64,000 bases of DNA from Cucumis sativus (GCF_000004075.3 NC_026655.2:8494001-8558000), one strand, 5' to 3'; shown: positions 37,980 through 49,673, numbered from the stretch's first letter. The notes: a model not told the origin generated them from the sequence alone. Numbers and translations are program-made.

Positions 37980-38464
37980 AAGGTTAACGTGAGAAGTAAA
38001 AAACTACAGACCGAAGTCAAAATCTCCACTATAATCTTTAATGGGTACAACATAAAGTTCTCTCTAATCATAACTAGAGGCAAATATCCTGAGAATAATA
38101 ATTTCGACAACAAACGACAATAAAATAACATAGGAACACAATTTTGAAATTTTCTTTTGGTAAGCAAAGAATAAAAAAGTAAAAACGTGTTTATAATTTA
38201 GCCTAAAATAACACTCAAACACATTGATTTGAATTTTTAGATGAAATCAATAGGTAGTTTTAAGAACACATTTACCAAAAATAATAGAATTTTATCTTAG
38301 TTTCTAACAAATTCCGGTGGGTAAACATTTTAGTTATCTTAGGTGTTTGATTAACTAATTAACCAAAAATCGATGGACCATTCATAACAATGAAGATGAT
38401 GAGGAAGTTTCACTTAGTTTTCTTGTCCATTAAATTTTACCTATGGCTTAGGCTGATATCTAGT
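37980..38464. other. Spacer upstream of the damaged transporter copy C
   Basis: AT-rich, with no gene or repeat recognised. The promoter-like block of the next gene begins at 38465. Confidence 0.45.
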
Positions 38465-38533
38465 ACACAAACTATAGAACTGAATTCCTTCTAAGTACTG
38501 TAACAATCAACAACCCTCTAATTAATTTTCCAT
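38465..38533 (+). promoter_or_regulatory. Conserved upstream block of transporter copy C
   Basis: This segment lies 71-139 bp upstream of the ATG at 38604. Its right half (38500-38533) matches 33 of 34 bases in the reverse complement of 49075-49108, upstream of transporter copy D. Its left half (ACACAAACTATAGAACTGAATTCCTT region, 38465-38490) resembles the region upstream of copy D and 55201-55230 upstream of copy E. This noncoding conservation exceeds that of the coding regions, judging by protein similarity, so shared core promoter or leader function is likely. Confidence 0.6.
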
Positions 38534-38603
38534 ATTCTAAAGTATTAATTAACGTTCATTTTTTCTTTTGAATTCCAAAGTAAGAATCCAAAGCCAAAAC
38601 AAT

Positions 38604-40285
38604 ATGGGGACTAAAACTTGGGATTTCACAGAACAAGTCATAAAAGGACGATGGTTTTCGGTATTCGCAGGTTTGATATTGATGCTTGGCAATGGCTCTA
38701 CTTACATCTATGGAACATATTCAAAAGTAATCAAGACTGGATTCAATTACAGTCAAACCCAACTTAGCATATTAGGATTTGCGAAAGATCTGGGTTCCAA
38801 CGTTGGAATTTTTGCCGGTCTTCTCGCCGAAGTAGCTCCGCCGTGGGTTCTTTTCTTAACTGGTTCTGTTTAAAACTTCACTGGCTTCTTCTTGATATGG
38901 CTCTCTATCACACGCCGTATCCCACAACCAAAATTTTGGCAAATGTTTCTTTGTGTTTTCTTGGGTACTAATTCTTCTAACTTTGCCAATACAGGGATTA
39001 TGGTCACTAGTGTTGTAAATTTCCCTGACCGTCGTGGTATCATTTTAGGCTTACTCAAAGGGTATGTTGGTATTGGAGGTGTCACTTTAACCCAAATCTA
39101 TTTAGGTCTTTATGGCCCTAAAGATCCATCAAATCTCGTTCTTCTTTTTGCTTGGCTTCCCTCTACGTTAATCCTCGTTCTTTCTTTCTCTATTCGACTG
39201 ATCCGTATTCGAAAACATCCTGAAGAACTCAAAGTGTTTTACCACTTCCTTTATGCTTTTGTTATTCTAGCTCTGTTCATTCTCTTTTCAACCATTGCAC
39301 AAAAGGAAGTAGCTTTCTCTCGAGGTGGATATAGGAATGGTGCAGCCGTCATCATTGTGTTACTATTCCTACCTCTTGTGATTGTATGTAGAGAAGAACA
39401 CTTATTGTACAAACTCAACAAACAAAACGAGGATTCTTCCTTTAACGATCAAAAGCCTCGTAGCTCAATCACCACAGAAAAAATAAAAAATTTGCGGTCG
39501 TGTTTCTAAAAATATGGAACAAACCCGAAAGAGGAGAAGATTTCAGCATCTTGCAAGGTATTTTCAGTATAGATATGACTCTTATCCTTTTAGCTACTTT
39601 TTCCGGAAGTGGTTCTCCTCTTGCAGCCATTGATAACTTAGGCCAAGTCGCCGAATCACTTGCCTACCCGTCAGACGCTATAAGCATCATCATTTCTTGG
39701 GTTTCCGTATTCAATTTCTTCGGTCGAATCTTCTCTGGTTTCATCTCCGAAAACATCATGATGAAATGGAAATTACCTCGTCCTCTAACGTTTTTTGTCG
39801 CCTTCTTCATCATTGGCGTTGGCCAGCTTATTGTTGCGTATCCATCAACAGGTTCAGTGTTCATTGCTTCCATGGTAATCGGGTTTGGATTTGGAATGCA
39901 TGCCATGCTATTCGCCATAATCTCAGACCTATTTGGGCTAAAACATTACTCAACATTGTTCAATTGTGGGCAACTGGTAGTCCCAATTGGGTCTTATATA
40001 CTAAACGTGCATGTAGTAGGGAGAATATATGATAAAGAAGCATTAGTTAACGGTATAAAGTTGACGGGGAGAGGATTAATTTGCACCGGAGCTCATTGTT
40101 TTAATTTATCTTTCACAATTTTGGCTGGAGCAACATTGTGTGGTGGTATAATTATGCTTGTATTGGCTTATAGGACAAGAGAATTCTACCAAGGAGATGT
40201 ATATAAGAAATATAGAGATGATATGTGGACTCCTCCAACTGAAATGGAGTTCTCTCACTTAGATAAGAAGAAAGTTCATGGTTAA
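38604..40285 (+). pseudogene. NFD4/nodulin-like MFS transporter, intronless, disabled (copy C)
   Basis: This intronless member of the NFD4-like MFS family aligns from end to end with copies D and E. It starts MGTKTWDFTEQVIKGRWFSVFAG, like MGSEAW...GRWFSVWAG of copy D, and ends with EFYQGDVYKKYRDDMW. Two lesions break it. An in-frame TAA at 38871-38873 stands where copy D has a Gln codon in GAFQNFTGY (a CAA to TAA change would explain it). A net one-base loss (or two-base gain) near 39490-39509 shifts the frame just before KIWNKPERGEDFSILQ. Everything else is open and family-like, so inactivation looks recent. A third possibility is an assembly or sequencing error at one or both sites. Confidence 0.85.
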
Positions 40286-42129
40286 ATTACTTTCGTTTTG
40301 ATATCATGAACTCAATAGAGAGTTAAATGCCAAATTTTAATCCCAATCTAAACTAGCAATCTTAAATAGTCCTTACACTAATGACTCTTTATTAGGTTCA
40401 TCGTTAAATTGTTTCAAGGACTATTATTTTGTAAAAATTTCTTTTAGTAGTTAGTATAAAAAGGCATCATATGTTCTCCATGTAATTAATTTGTGTTATA
40501 CGTTTGAGTTAATTCATATGAATTTCATGTAATTTATGTTCAAACGTAATTATCATATTAAAACTTTTCTTTTTCTATTAATCTTTGAACTTTGGAATGT
40601 GATCCTTCAATTTGAAACTTTGCTATAAGTCCGTTTGGTTTTGTAGAGTACAAAGAAAAATCGAGCTTTATATAAAGATAATGTTAATTACCACTAAACT
40701 CACTTTTATTGGCAAGGGGTTAATGTATGGAATAACAACTTGTATTTGGAATTTAGAAATAATATATATATCAACTAACCAAAGAAAATTTGCTCATTCA
40801 CATTCACTACACATAATCCATTTATAGACCTTTGTAGATTTTAAATATTCTCAAATTTGCTTCTAACTCATTTTAGTTTTTTTTTTTTTTTTTCACTTTC
40901 ATTATTTTTCTTTATTATATAAAAATTAGAATTTCTAACCTTGACAAAAGAGTGAATATGAATTCTGTTAGAAATATGAAAAAAGATTAAGAAAATAAGC
41001 ATTACTTACATCCCTCTCAATAATTACAATAGCCATAATAATGAATAATGATAATAACAAAGAACAATAACTTGGATAATCAATTTGGTTATTAAAGAAC
41101 ATTAACTACTTAATAATTTAAAATTAAACCTAATAAATCCGTTAATTTCTCAATTATGGAGTTATAATAATTATATATGTTGGTTAAATTAAATTTTTGG
41201 TTAATTATTCTAACAATGATGCATATAACTATTTGTTTATTTTAAAATAAAGTCTATAGGAACCACAATTATATACATGAGTTTATCATCGGAAGCAAAC
41301 GTATAAAGTGGCACCATGAACGCACATATTATGCTTGCCCCAAATATGTAAATAGAACAACACATATGCATATATATGCACTAAACAATTCTTCAGTTTC
41401 GTATCCTATCCCAAAGATAAATCTTATTAAAAGACATTTTCTACAACACAGCATGTCACCCCATATGGCCTTAATAAAAGAACATTATTGTTCAAATAAT
41501 AAATGCTCCCCTAGACTCTAATCAACTCCATCAGCGTTACTAGAACACAATCATTATGGATATCAGAACATCGCTATCTAACACGTTCACATGTGTTGTA
41601 AATTATTCTGAATACAAAGCCATGAATTAAAAGAGTGTCTACATATATTACCTCTAAACCAAAGGAAGGCTTGTCCATATAGCACCACGGGAAGCCTATG
41701 ACGTAATGACTCTCAAGCATCAGTGACTGAAAAACACACCAGAATTACGACAAGGAGGGCCAAGTTTACACACTATGATTCTAACTAAACCTGAGGCCTA
41801 ATCATACATGGAGAGGTCGACCAACTATCTAAAGTTAGAAGGCGAATCCCAAGTTCCATCAACAGTACAAGTAATAGGTCACCTTTGCACATGAATGAAA
41901 CTATCTGCATTATTATCCAAGATACCTACGAGGAGATGAGGAGATGAGGAGATGAGGAATATGAGGAGATGCCAAGACCATCCTTTGCAATACGACCAAT
42001 GAAAATCTGTCCCAAAAGCAACATACCCCACCCCCTCCCAACACTTTCCAACTTCCCTCTCCAAAGAAAGGAGCGAAGCAAACAATCAACGCCCTAAGTA
42101 ACTTTAACATTGCAAAACAAACACACTAC
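40286..42129. other. AT-rich spacer, no gene seen
   Basis: The first 200 bp are probably former 3' untranslated sequence of copy C. The rest is AT-rich with homopolymer runs. At 41931-41971 a short degenerate array of GAGATGAG units occurs. From about 41300 on, the less AT-rich text may be a decayed LTR belonging to the copia start fragment at 42130-42430, but its left end is not visible. Confidence 0.4.
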
Positions 42130-42430
42130 ATCAATAAACTTGGAAAGCTTTGTAGAACAGATTCCTATATTTTGTTTATATTCGATCACTCTAGAAAATC
42201 TAATTCTCTGTACACATACTCAATATATACTAATTAATTAAATAAAAACACACATGGTATCAAAGTCTAACATGTTTTAGATTTTTCTTTTCTTTTTGTC
42301 AATGTCACAAACCAGGCCTCCGTCGTCCGGTCCAACTAACCATACTGATCATTTTGTTCCTTATGTGCATTGCTCAGAATCCTTGCTTGTGACTGTCGTA
42401 GTCCAATCTTCGAGAAGTTCGTCGTCTAAC
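42130..42430 (+). mobile_element. Copia-type LTR end, primer binding site and gag start (fragment)
   Basis: TGGTATCAAAGTCT at 42256-42269 resembles the initiator-Met tRNA primer binding site used by plant copia elements, and the following sequence opens with ATGTCACAAACC-type text (RPPSSGPTNHTDHFVP) resembling a gag N-terminus. It ends before any recognisable domain. This is a small old stub, probably left after truncation. Boundaries are uncertain. Confidence 0.4.
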
Positions 42431-42570
42431 TATATTTGACAACTGGACCTAACATTATCGATTAAAGGGTTGATTTGGTTTACGATGGTAATTACAACTT
42501 TAATTTGACCATTAGCTTATGCTCAGATGAGTAAATAAATAATTGTTTTTATAGGGTTATTGTATTAAAA

Positions 42571-42586
42571 GAGAGAGAGAGAGAGA
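42571..42586 (+). repeat. (GA)8 microsatellite in the BBE-like gene's leader
   Basis: Eight GA units lie 112-127 bp upstream of the preferred ATG at 42698, and immediately before the alternative ATG at 42602. GA repeats are common in plant leaders and may bind GAGA-binding factors. No function can be inferred from sequence alone. Confidence 0.7.
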
Positions 42587-42697
42587 CAATAATTCACAAT
42601 AATGAAGCTTTTGAGTCTACTATTTTTGTTTATAAATAATGAACCACTTGTTTGGAATTGCATAAGATGTGAAAAGCAGGAAAAAAAAATTAGAGAA

Positions 42698-45576
42698 ATG
42701 AAATATTTTTGGAAGTGCTATTATTATAGTTTCATATCTCTTCTTCTTCTTTCATTAGCAACATTGGGATGTGGGAGTAACAATATGAAAGATTTTGTTA
42801 ATTGTATTTATGTTCATTCCTCAAACAACAATGACTCAAATTCAACCCTAATTCACACTCCATCTTCTTCCTCTTATTCTTACGTTCTAAATTTCTCCAT
42901 CCGAAACCTCCGGTTCTCCGAACCCGAAACTCCCAAACCAGTAGCCATCATCACACCATCCCATGCTTCCCAAGTCCAAGCCACAGTTATTTGCTGCAAA
43001 AGCCACGGCCTCCAAATTCGAACTCGCAGTGGTGGCCATGACTTTGAAGGCCGTTCTTACGTTGCAAACGTACCATTTGTGTTGATTGATTTGATAAACC
43101 TCAATTCCATTACCATCGACGTCGAGGACGAGAGTGCATGGGTTCAATCAGGGGCGACCGTGGGCGAACTATACTTCAGAATTGGTGAGAAAAGTCGAAC
43201 CCTCGGATTTCCGGCAGGGTTCGCGGCCACAATTGGACTTGGAGGGTTCTTGAGCGGTGGGGGGTTTGGGATGATGGTTAGAAAATATGGTCTTGGAGCG
43301 GACAATGTAGTGGATGCTTATGTTGTAGATGGAAATGGAAGAGTTGTAAATAGATATTCAATGGGGGAGGATTTGTTTTGGGCCATTAGAGGAGGTGGAG
43401 GAGGAAGCTTTGGGATTGTTTTGGCTTGGAAATTGAGGTTGGTTCAAGTTCCTTCAATTGTTACATCGTTTGCTCTTCATAAAATTTGGGATCAAAATGC
43501 AGCCAACTTAATCTATCGTTGGCAATACATTGCGCCATGGGTAGATCAAGATCTTTTCATCTCTGCTTGGGTCACAGGTTTGCGTATTTCTTTCACCACA
43601 TGAACCGACTAAGATAAATTATTTAAACGTGCAAATTCAGACTACGTCCACCTCTACCCTCTTTAATTCATCATAATTATAAAGGTTAAAGCATTTTTAA
43701 AAATTATCTATTTCTTAAAAGAACTAATTTTTGTCATACAATAATTTGTGATTGAATAGTACTTAGGTGTACGTGCAAGGTTGCACAAACATATTAGGTA
43801 TTTGAGATGCATTCAAATATTTTTCTTAGTTAAAATATCCATTTCGGTCCAAATAGGTATATCCAATGTGTGTAAGGAAATAATATAGATATAATGTTTG
43901 TGGAAGATAATTAATATGTGTAAGAAAAATGCTAATTGATGATAACTTCTCTCTTTTTTAAAGGTGAACAATAAACTAGCTACTTGAGGTTAAGCTCAAG
44001 CTTAAGAGATTTCATAAAAGTAGAAAACTATATCTAACTTCAAAGTATTGAGATAACATTGAGATTAGTAGTTCAAAATTAACTAATTGTGTATGAGTTA
44101 CAGTTAAAAACACTTGTTTGCTTGTTTTCTAAAGGCATATCAAAACACACTCTCGCACATATGATTATTCAAAAATGTATTTGATGTATGTAATTGACAA
44201 ATATATATAGTGTTTTTTTTAACAAGATTCTAACTAGAGGGAGTGGGCGATTAGTAGATACACCCACAAACATTTTTAACATTCTCATCGTATCTATGAC
44301 AAATATATAGTAATAAAAAACAATTTTGTAATGATTAAAGAATCATTGTTCATGTAATATTGTAAATAAACAACTTAAAAGAAAAAATAGCCACTAAAAT
44401 AAGATTAGTTTGATATATATATATCTCTGTGAAAAGGGTAGATGTTCAAATCTTTCCCTATCCCATTTGTTGCGTGTCTAATCTTATATTATCGTTAAGA
44501 TTTCTAGACTAAACACACATTTATATCTTACCATAGCTTCCAATTCAAGCCATGATGGAAGTGGAAGAATTATGGAGGCTTCATTCTTCTCTTTATTTCT
44601 TGGAAATGCAACCGAGCTTCTCTCTCTCATGGAGAAGACTTTTCCAGAGCTTGGGCTAAAAAAAGAAGACTGTCTTGAAACGAGTTGGGTTGAATCAATG
44701 GCATTTTCAGCAAGTGGATTTGTTTCTGCTAAAAGCTTAGAACTTTTGCTCGATAGAACTCCACTCCACAATGGTAGATACAAAACCAAATCTGATTATG
44801 CCACTGAACCCATCTCGGAAACTGTGCTTGAGGGCATGTGGGAAAGGTTCAAAGATGAAGAACTAGAAACAGTGCAACTCATACTGATCCCTTTTGGAGG
44901 TAATGTTGAAATGTATTAAATTCTGTTACATGACGTTTGAAATGACTAAGGTATGTGATCCTTAAGGTTTAAATAAGTACGTTATATCAACTTTTTGAAT
45001 CCTAAAGGTGCCTCTGTTCTGTATTCTTAGTTGTTTTTTCTAATAATAAAACTTTCTTATTCTACTCGGGATGTAGTTATCATATTATCATTGTTAGTGA
45101 AACCACGTAAATCATTGTGTTGGTTTTCTATTGTTTACACTTTTCTACTAAATATCTTTTTTTTCTTTTTCTTCTGTTGATTTCTTATAATAGGTAAAAC
45201 GAATGAAATTTCTGAATCAGAAACCCCCTCCCCACATCGAGCTGGATATCCCATACATATTGGCTACTACCTTACATGGCAACGACCCGACGCCGATTCA
45301 AAACACTTGAAGTGGGCTCGAGAGCTTCACAATTACATGACTCCTTTTGTGTCGAAATCGCCTAGAGCAGCATATGTAAATTACAGAGATCTTGACATGG
45401 GAACAAACAATGACGACGGGGTCCCGACCAGATGTGAGGAAGCAAGCATTTGGGGGCATCGATACTTTGGGAATAATTTTGAAAGGTTGATGGAAGTGAA
45501 AAGGAAGGTGGATCCATTTAACTTCTTCCGGCATGAGCAAAGCATACCACCAGCACCAACAAGTGTAGGAATCTAA
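42698..45576 (+). CDS. BBE-like FAD oxidase, three exons, lacks the flavin-linking Cys
   Basis: This is a secreted berberine bridge enzyme-like FAD oxidase; plant relatives oxidise alkaloids, monolignols or oligosaccharides. Exons are 42698-43577, 44537-44899 and 45194-45576, with phase-1 GT-AG introns, giving 541 residues. I prefer the ATG at 42698 because it opens a clean signal peptide (hydrophobic SFISLLLLSLATLG) and gives the family's usual length. An in-frame ATG at 42602 would add 32 polar residues. RSGGHDFEGRSY supplies the FAD-linking His (residue 114). The second linkage site, usually GVCPTVG, reads GFAATIG here (residues 174-180), so the Cys is Ala and only a single covalent bond is expected. 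The usual GGHFSGGG reads GGFLSGGG. AAYVNYRDLD and FRHEQSIPP close the protein. The frame is intact. Substrate is unknown. Confidence 0.9.
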
Positions 45577-46444
45577 CCAAAGATGGCTTCATTCCCGGAT
45601 GTGTCTTATGCATGAGACCGGCCATCTCATGTACTCTAGTAGACAAAAGTTACTAGCTACCAAGTACGTAATTTCAGATTCAGATAATAATGTGATTTTG
45701 TTAATTTCGTATGCATCGTCAATAGAAAAAAAATGTTGGATTGAACGATTAGCGAACATGTTAAATGTGATTTGTAATTGTTAAGACTTGAGTTTATAAA
45801 CTACTCATCTTCAATTTTATTGAAGGATGAGGAAGACATATACATAATGAGATTTATCAGGTTAATAAGAAACCTTTTAGAATTGGTAAGAATTTTAGAA
45901 ATATGTCATGAGTACATAATTATCTATGTAACTGTTTTTTTAGGTTAGTAACTAAAACATTTTGAGTTTCTTTTACACCTATAAAGAAAAGTGTTATGTG
46001 GAAGACTCAGTTTGGGATCCTCTAGAAATTCAAAATATTTGGTATATAAGTATTAGGTTTCGCAAGACGTTAGATGTGAGAATCCCACATTGGTTATTTT
46101 GAAGCTGGGTTGTTGTCTAGCTCCAAGCCGGTAAAAGTTCACCTCCTTTGTTTACAAATGTTTCAATTCAATACACTTTAAGTTTTTGTGTATTGGCTTA
46201 AATTAAATTCTTTTATGTTTTTTCCAATTTGAGCCGGGGTAAAAGGTGGTGTGAGTTGTCAAAAGCTTTAAAGTGAAAAATATAAAATATTATGTGTGAT
46301 TGTAATAATTCTTCATATTGTATTTTTCTTCCTTCGGAGCGTTTTCAACTTAGATTATTGTGTTTTTAGCTTTTATTGCTTTTTTTATCTTTAATTTCCT
46401 TGTTATTTTTCTAATTACTTCTACCTTTAGAACTTAGGAGTATA

Positions 46445-46565
46445 TTATGCTTCATCAATACACTTGATATGTTTGATGCACTTGATGTGTATTGTTGACA
46501 CACTTGTAGATACATTTGATGGATTTAATACAAGATATGTTTGATACGCTCGATGGGTTTAATAT
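46445..46565. repeat. Degenerate TTGATACAC-type short tandem array
   Basis: Variants of TTGATAC/GATGCACTTGATG/GATACATTTGATG recur about ten times in roughly 120 bp. The same kind of array, longer, occurs at 56565-56960. Units are about 9-12 bp and strongly diverged. Confidence 0.55.
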
Positions 46566-46603
46566 ACTAATTCACTGCAAAAAATATAAAAAGTAAAATA
46601 ATT

Positions 46604-46653
46604 AAGTTATAACTCAAATTTGAATGTAAAGTTATAACTCAAATTTGAATGTA
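46604..46653. repeat. Perfect 25-bp tandem duplication
   Basis: Two identical adjacent units (46604-46628 and 46629-46653) run from AAGTTATAAC to GAATGTA. They are identical, so the event is recent. Confidence 0.9.
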
Positions 46654-47269
46654 AGTATGATTTAAATAATTTTTAAATAAAATTTCAGAATTTCAAAAGT
46701 CGTATAGTTGAGCTAACCGTGATCATTGAAATCATTTAGGATAACTCGAGTGGAGATGACATTGACGATCAAATTTGGACACAACTTTTAAAGCAAAGAG
46801 ACAACTTTGTTATCATTTTTAGTTGTTCATCGAGACTTATTTGTATTAGATGATATAAACTTGCAATAACCATTAGACATATTCTTGTTTTCGTATTTTA
46901 AAAAACAGAAAATGAAAAACAAGAAACGAGAAACATAAACACTATTGTCAAACGGAATTTTAATTTCTACATTCAACCTCAAAAGAAAAACTACATACAT
47001 ATCAATACATAAGAAATAATAAGAATGATAAAAGTGTAGCAACGTTGCATGAAAGTTGGAAGTATGACATAAAAATTAATTACAAGAATGGTCAACATGA
47101 GATCAGTTCAGTTGAACTGATACATGAATATATAAAAGAATACAATTTTTTTTTTGTTTGCAAGAATGGTAAATCTCTATTTATATTCCCTTCTCAGTCA
47201 CTCACATTATACATATAAATGTCTTTTATACTAAACTTTTTACATCAACACAAACTGAATTAAAAAAAT

Positions 47270-48991
47270 TTAGTCATCAATGTTCTTCTTGTTGTCTAAG
47301 CGATAAAACTCCATCTCTGCTTGAGGAATCCACATATCCTCTTTGTAATTCTTATATACATCCCATCTATAATATTCTCTTGTCCTATAAGCCAATACAA
47401 GCATTACCAATGCTCCAAACAATGTGGATGCAGCCAAAATTGTAAAAGATCCACCAAAACAATGAGCTCCACTGCAATTTATTCCCCTGCCCGTCATCTT
47501 TTTACCTTCACGTAATGCTTCAGCGTCGTACAGTTTCCCAACTATATCCACATTTAGTATGTAAGACCCTAATGGGACTGCCAATTGCCCACAATTGAAC
47601 AATATGGAGTAATGTTTTAGGCCAAACATCTCTGAGATTACCGCGAACAGCAATGGATTTTGTGCTCCGAATCCAAATCCGATAACGATGGAAGCTACAT
47701 ACAGGGAACCTGGAAACGGATACGCTATACAAAGCTGGCCAATGCAAGTGAGAAGAAAGGCAAAGGCAAACATTAGAGGACGCGGTAGTTTATATTTGAT
47801 CATCATCAATTCAGAGATGAAACCAGAGACGACTCGGCCGAAGAAATTGAATATAGAAACCCAAGAAACGAAGATGCCTATAGCTCGTGGTGGGTAGCCG
47901 AGTGATTCGCCAATTTGACCTAAATTATCAATGGCTGCAAGAGAAGACCCACATCCAGCAAAAGTAGCTAAACAAATTAAAACCATATCTACACTGAAGA
48001 TAGCTTGTAAGATGGTGAAATCCTCGCCTCGATGTGGTTTGTTACATATGTTCGACAAACAAGACGGAGAAATCTCTGCAATTTCTTCCAATGTAGAAAA
48101 TGGTTTGTGACTGTTTGGTACCTTTTGATCAATAATGGAGAGGGTGACAGAAGGTTCAAGGTTATGGTTTTGTTTCTTGAGTTTGTACAATAAGAATTCT
48201 TCTCTACAAGCAATCAAAAGAGGTAAAAAGAGTAAGGCAATCACGACGGACGCGCCACTCGCATAAGCAGACTGAGAAAAAACAACTTGTTTTTCTGACA
48301 TGGTCAAAAACAAGATGAAGATTGCTAGAACAATAGAAACATAAAGTAAATGGTAAAAAACTTTGAGCTCTTCGGGATGCTTACGGATATGAATTGGTCG
48401 AATTGAATTGGAAATAAGAAGGATTAGGACTGAGGGAAACCAAGCAAAGAGAAGAACAATATTTGATGGATCTTCAGGGCCATAAAAACCTAAACAAATT
48501 TGGGTTAAAATGGCACCTCCAATACCAACATACCCTTTGAGTAAGCCTAAAATGATACCACGACGGTCCGGGAAATTTCTAAGACTAGTGACCATAATGG
48601 CTGTATTGGAATAATTAGAAGAATTAGAGCCAAAGCAAACGCAAAGAAACATTTGCCAAAATGCTGGTTGACTGATCCGGCGTGTCATGGATAGCCATAT
48701 CAAGAAGTAGCCAGTGAAGTTTTGGAATGCGCCGATCATGAAGAGAACCCACGTTGGAACGAACTCGGAGAGTAAACCCGCGATAATCCCAGCATTGTTA
48801 CCGAGATCTTTAGCAAATCCTAACATGTTAACTTGGGTTTGGCTGTAATCAAATTCTGACTTGAGGACTTTGGAGTATGTTCCGAAAATGTATGTTGTAC
48901 CGTTACCGATCATCATCATCATACCTGCCCAAACCGAAAACCATCGTCCTTCAGCCACTTGTTTGATGAAAGCCCAGGCTTCTGATCCCAT
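47270..48991 (-). CDS. NFD4/nodulin-like MFS transporter, intronless (copy D)
   Basis: This is an intronless gene for a 573-residue polytopic transporter of the NFD4/nodulin-like MFS family, with unknown substrate. Family marks are EGRWFSVWAGMMMMIGNG near residues 15-32, YSQTQVNMLGFAKDLGNN near 46-63, NFPDRRGIILGLLKGYVGIGGA in the first half, NKPHRGEDFTILQA before the second half, and REYYRWDVYKNYKEDMW after the last helix. Where copies A and B have their intron, this gene reads straight through (SSNYSNTAIMVTS). The protein is most like the disabled copy C and then copy E. The start ATG at 48991 matches the start of copy C. An upstream block at 49075-49108 is nearly identical to one upstream of copy C. 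Confidence 0.95.
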   Translation of the reverse strand: MGSEAWAFIKQVAEGRWFSVWAGMMMMIGNGTTYIFGTYSKVLKSEFDYSQTQVNMLGFAKDLGNNAGIIAGLLSEFVPTWVLFMIGAFQNFTGYFLIWLSMTRRISQPAFWQMFLCVCFGSNSSNYSNTAIMVTSLRNFPDRRGIILGLLKGYVGIGGAILTQICLGFYGPEDPSNIVLLFAWFPSVLILLISNSIRPIHIRKHPEELKVFYHLLYVSIVLAIFILFLTMSEKQVVFSQSAYASGASVVIALLFLPLLIACREEFLLYKLKKQNHNLEPSVTLSIIDQKVPNSHKPFSTLEEIAEISPSCLSNICNKPHRGEDFTILQAIFSVDMVLICLATFAGCGSSLAAIDNLGQIGESLGYPPRAIGIFVSWVSIFNFFGRVVSGFISELMMIKYKLPRPLMFAFAFLLTCIGQLCIAYPFPGSLYVASIVIGFGFGAQNPLLFAVISEMFGLKHYSILFNCGQLAVPLGSYILNVDIVGKLYDAEALREGKKMTGRGINCSGAHCFGGSFTILAASTLFGALVMLVLAYRTREYYRWDVYKNYKEDMWIPQAEMEFYRLDNKKNIDD

Positions 48992-49074
48992 AGTTTACTT
49001 TTTTCACTTTACAAAGGAATATGAAAACTTTTGAAATTGTGATTTGGGAGAAGAATAAATTTTGGTGTAAAATA

Positions 49075-49144
49075 ATGGAAAATTAATTAGAGAGTTGTTG
49101 ATTGTTACTTTCTTTAAAACAAATTCAGCTCAATAATTTGCGCA
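49075..49144 (-). promoter_or_regulatory. Conserved upstream block of transporter copy D
   Basis: On the minus strand, 49108-49075 differs by one base in 34 from 38500-38533 upstream of copy C. The block ends 84 bp from the ATG here and 71 bp there. Weaker similarity continues upstream to about 49144 (a CAAA..TAT.GA.CTGAATT pattern). This is likely shared core promoter or leader sequence inherited from the common ancestor and kept. Confidence 0.6.
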
Positions 49145-49459
49145 CTATACGGTCACTTTACGCGCATTGGTAACAAATTAATGATAGACAAAAAAAAAAC
49201 GAAGTGAAACTTCCTTGACTTTAATCAGATGTGGTCAGGATAACCATTTTCTTTCTTTACCTAATCAAACATCCTAACATAAGTAAAATTTAAAACAAAA
49301 TAATTGTTGTTTCTCGAAACAACCCCAAATATCTATCTGTCAGTATCTATCTATCTATCTACACAGTAAGTTAAATTACAATTTTATTCCCTAATTTTAT
49401 AAATATCTGTGCATATATGGTTGATATATTTTAAACCCTAAGTTTGTATGATGATGTTG

Positions 49460-49673
49460 GTGAAAGGTTTTGCGGACGTGTGCTTCGCTCTCCCGATGTG
49501 TTGACCAGACGTCAGCAATACTTATACCGATGTCGTCTTGTACGTCTGGGAAGGGAAAAATCGACGCAATATTGGGTTACCTAACTTACCTTCGACCGGC
49601 TCTGCGTCGTTATAGGGTTCATGCTCGACACATTTTGTGCATTGGAAAAACCTATTTATAACTTTGTTTTAAT

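Larger units (their letters stand above)
45577..47269. other. AT-rich spacer with tandem repeats, no gene seen
   Basis: The left part is probably 3' untranslated sequence of the BBE-like gene. A degenerate TTGATACAC-type array occupies about 46445-46565 and a perfect 25-bp duplication lies at 46604-46653. The right end is downstream of the minus-strand transporter ending at 47270. No other gene is visible. Confidence 0.5.

Noticed and set aside
42602-42697. Upstream ATG of the BBE-like gene as the true start
   Set aside because: It would put a polar, charged stretch (CEKQEKKIRE) before the signal peptide and lengthen the protein beyond the family norm. The ATG at 42698 fits better.
45298-45540. 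80-codon minus-strand frame
   Set aside because: It is antisense to the last exon of the BBE-like gene. Its resemblance to the plus-strand frame at 5629-5847 helped reveal the BBE pseudogene but does not make it a gene.
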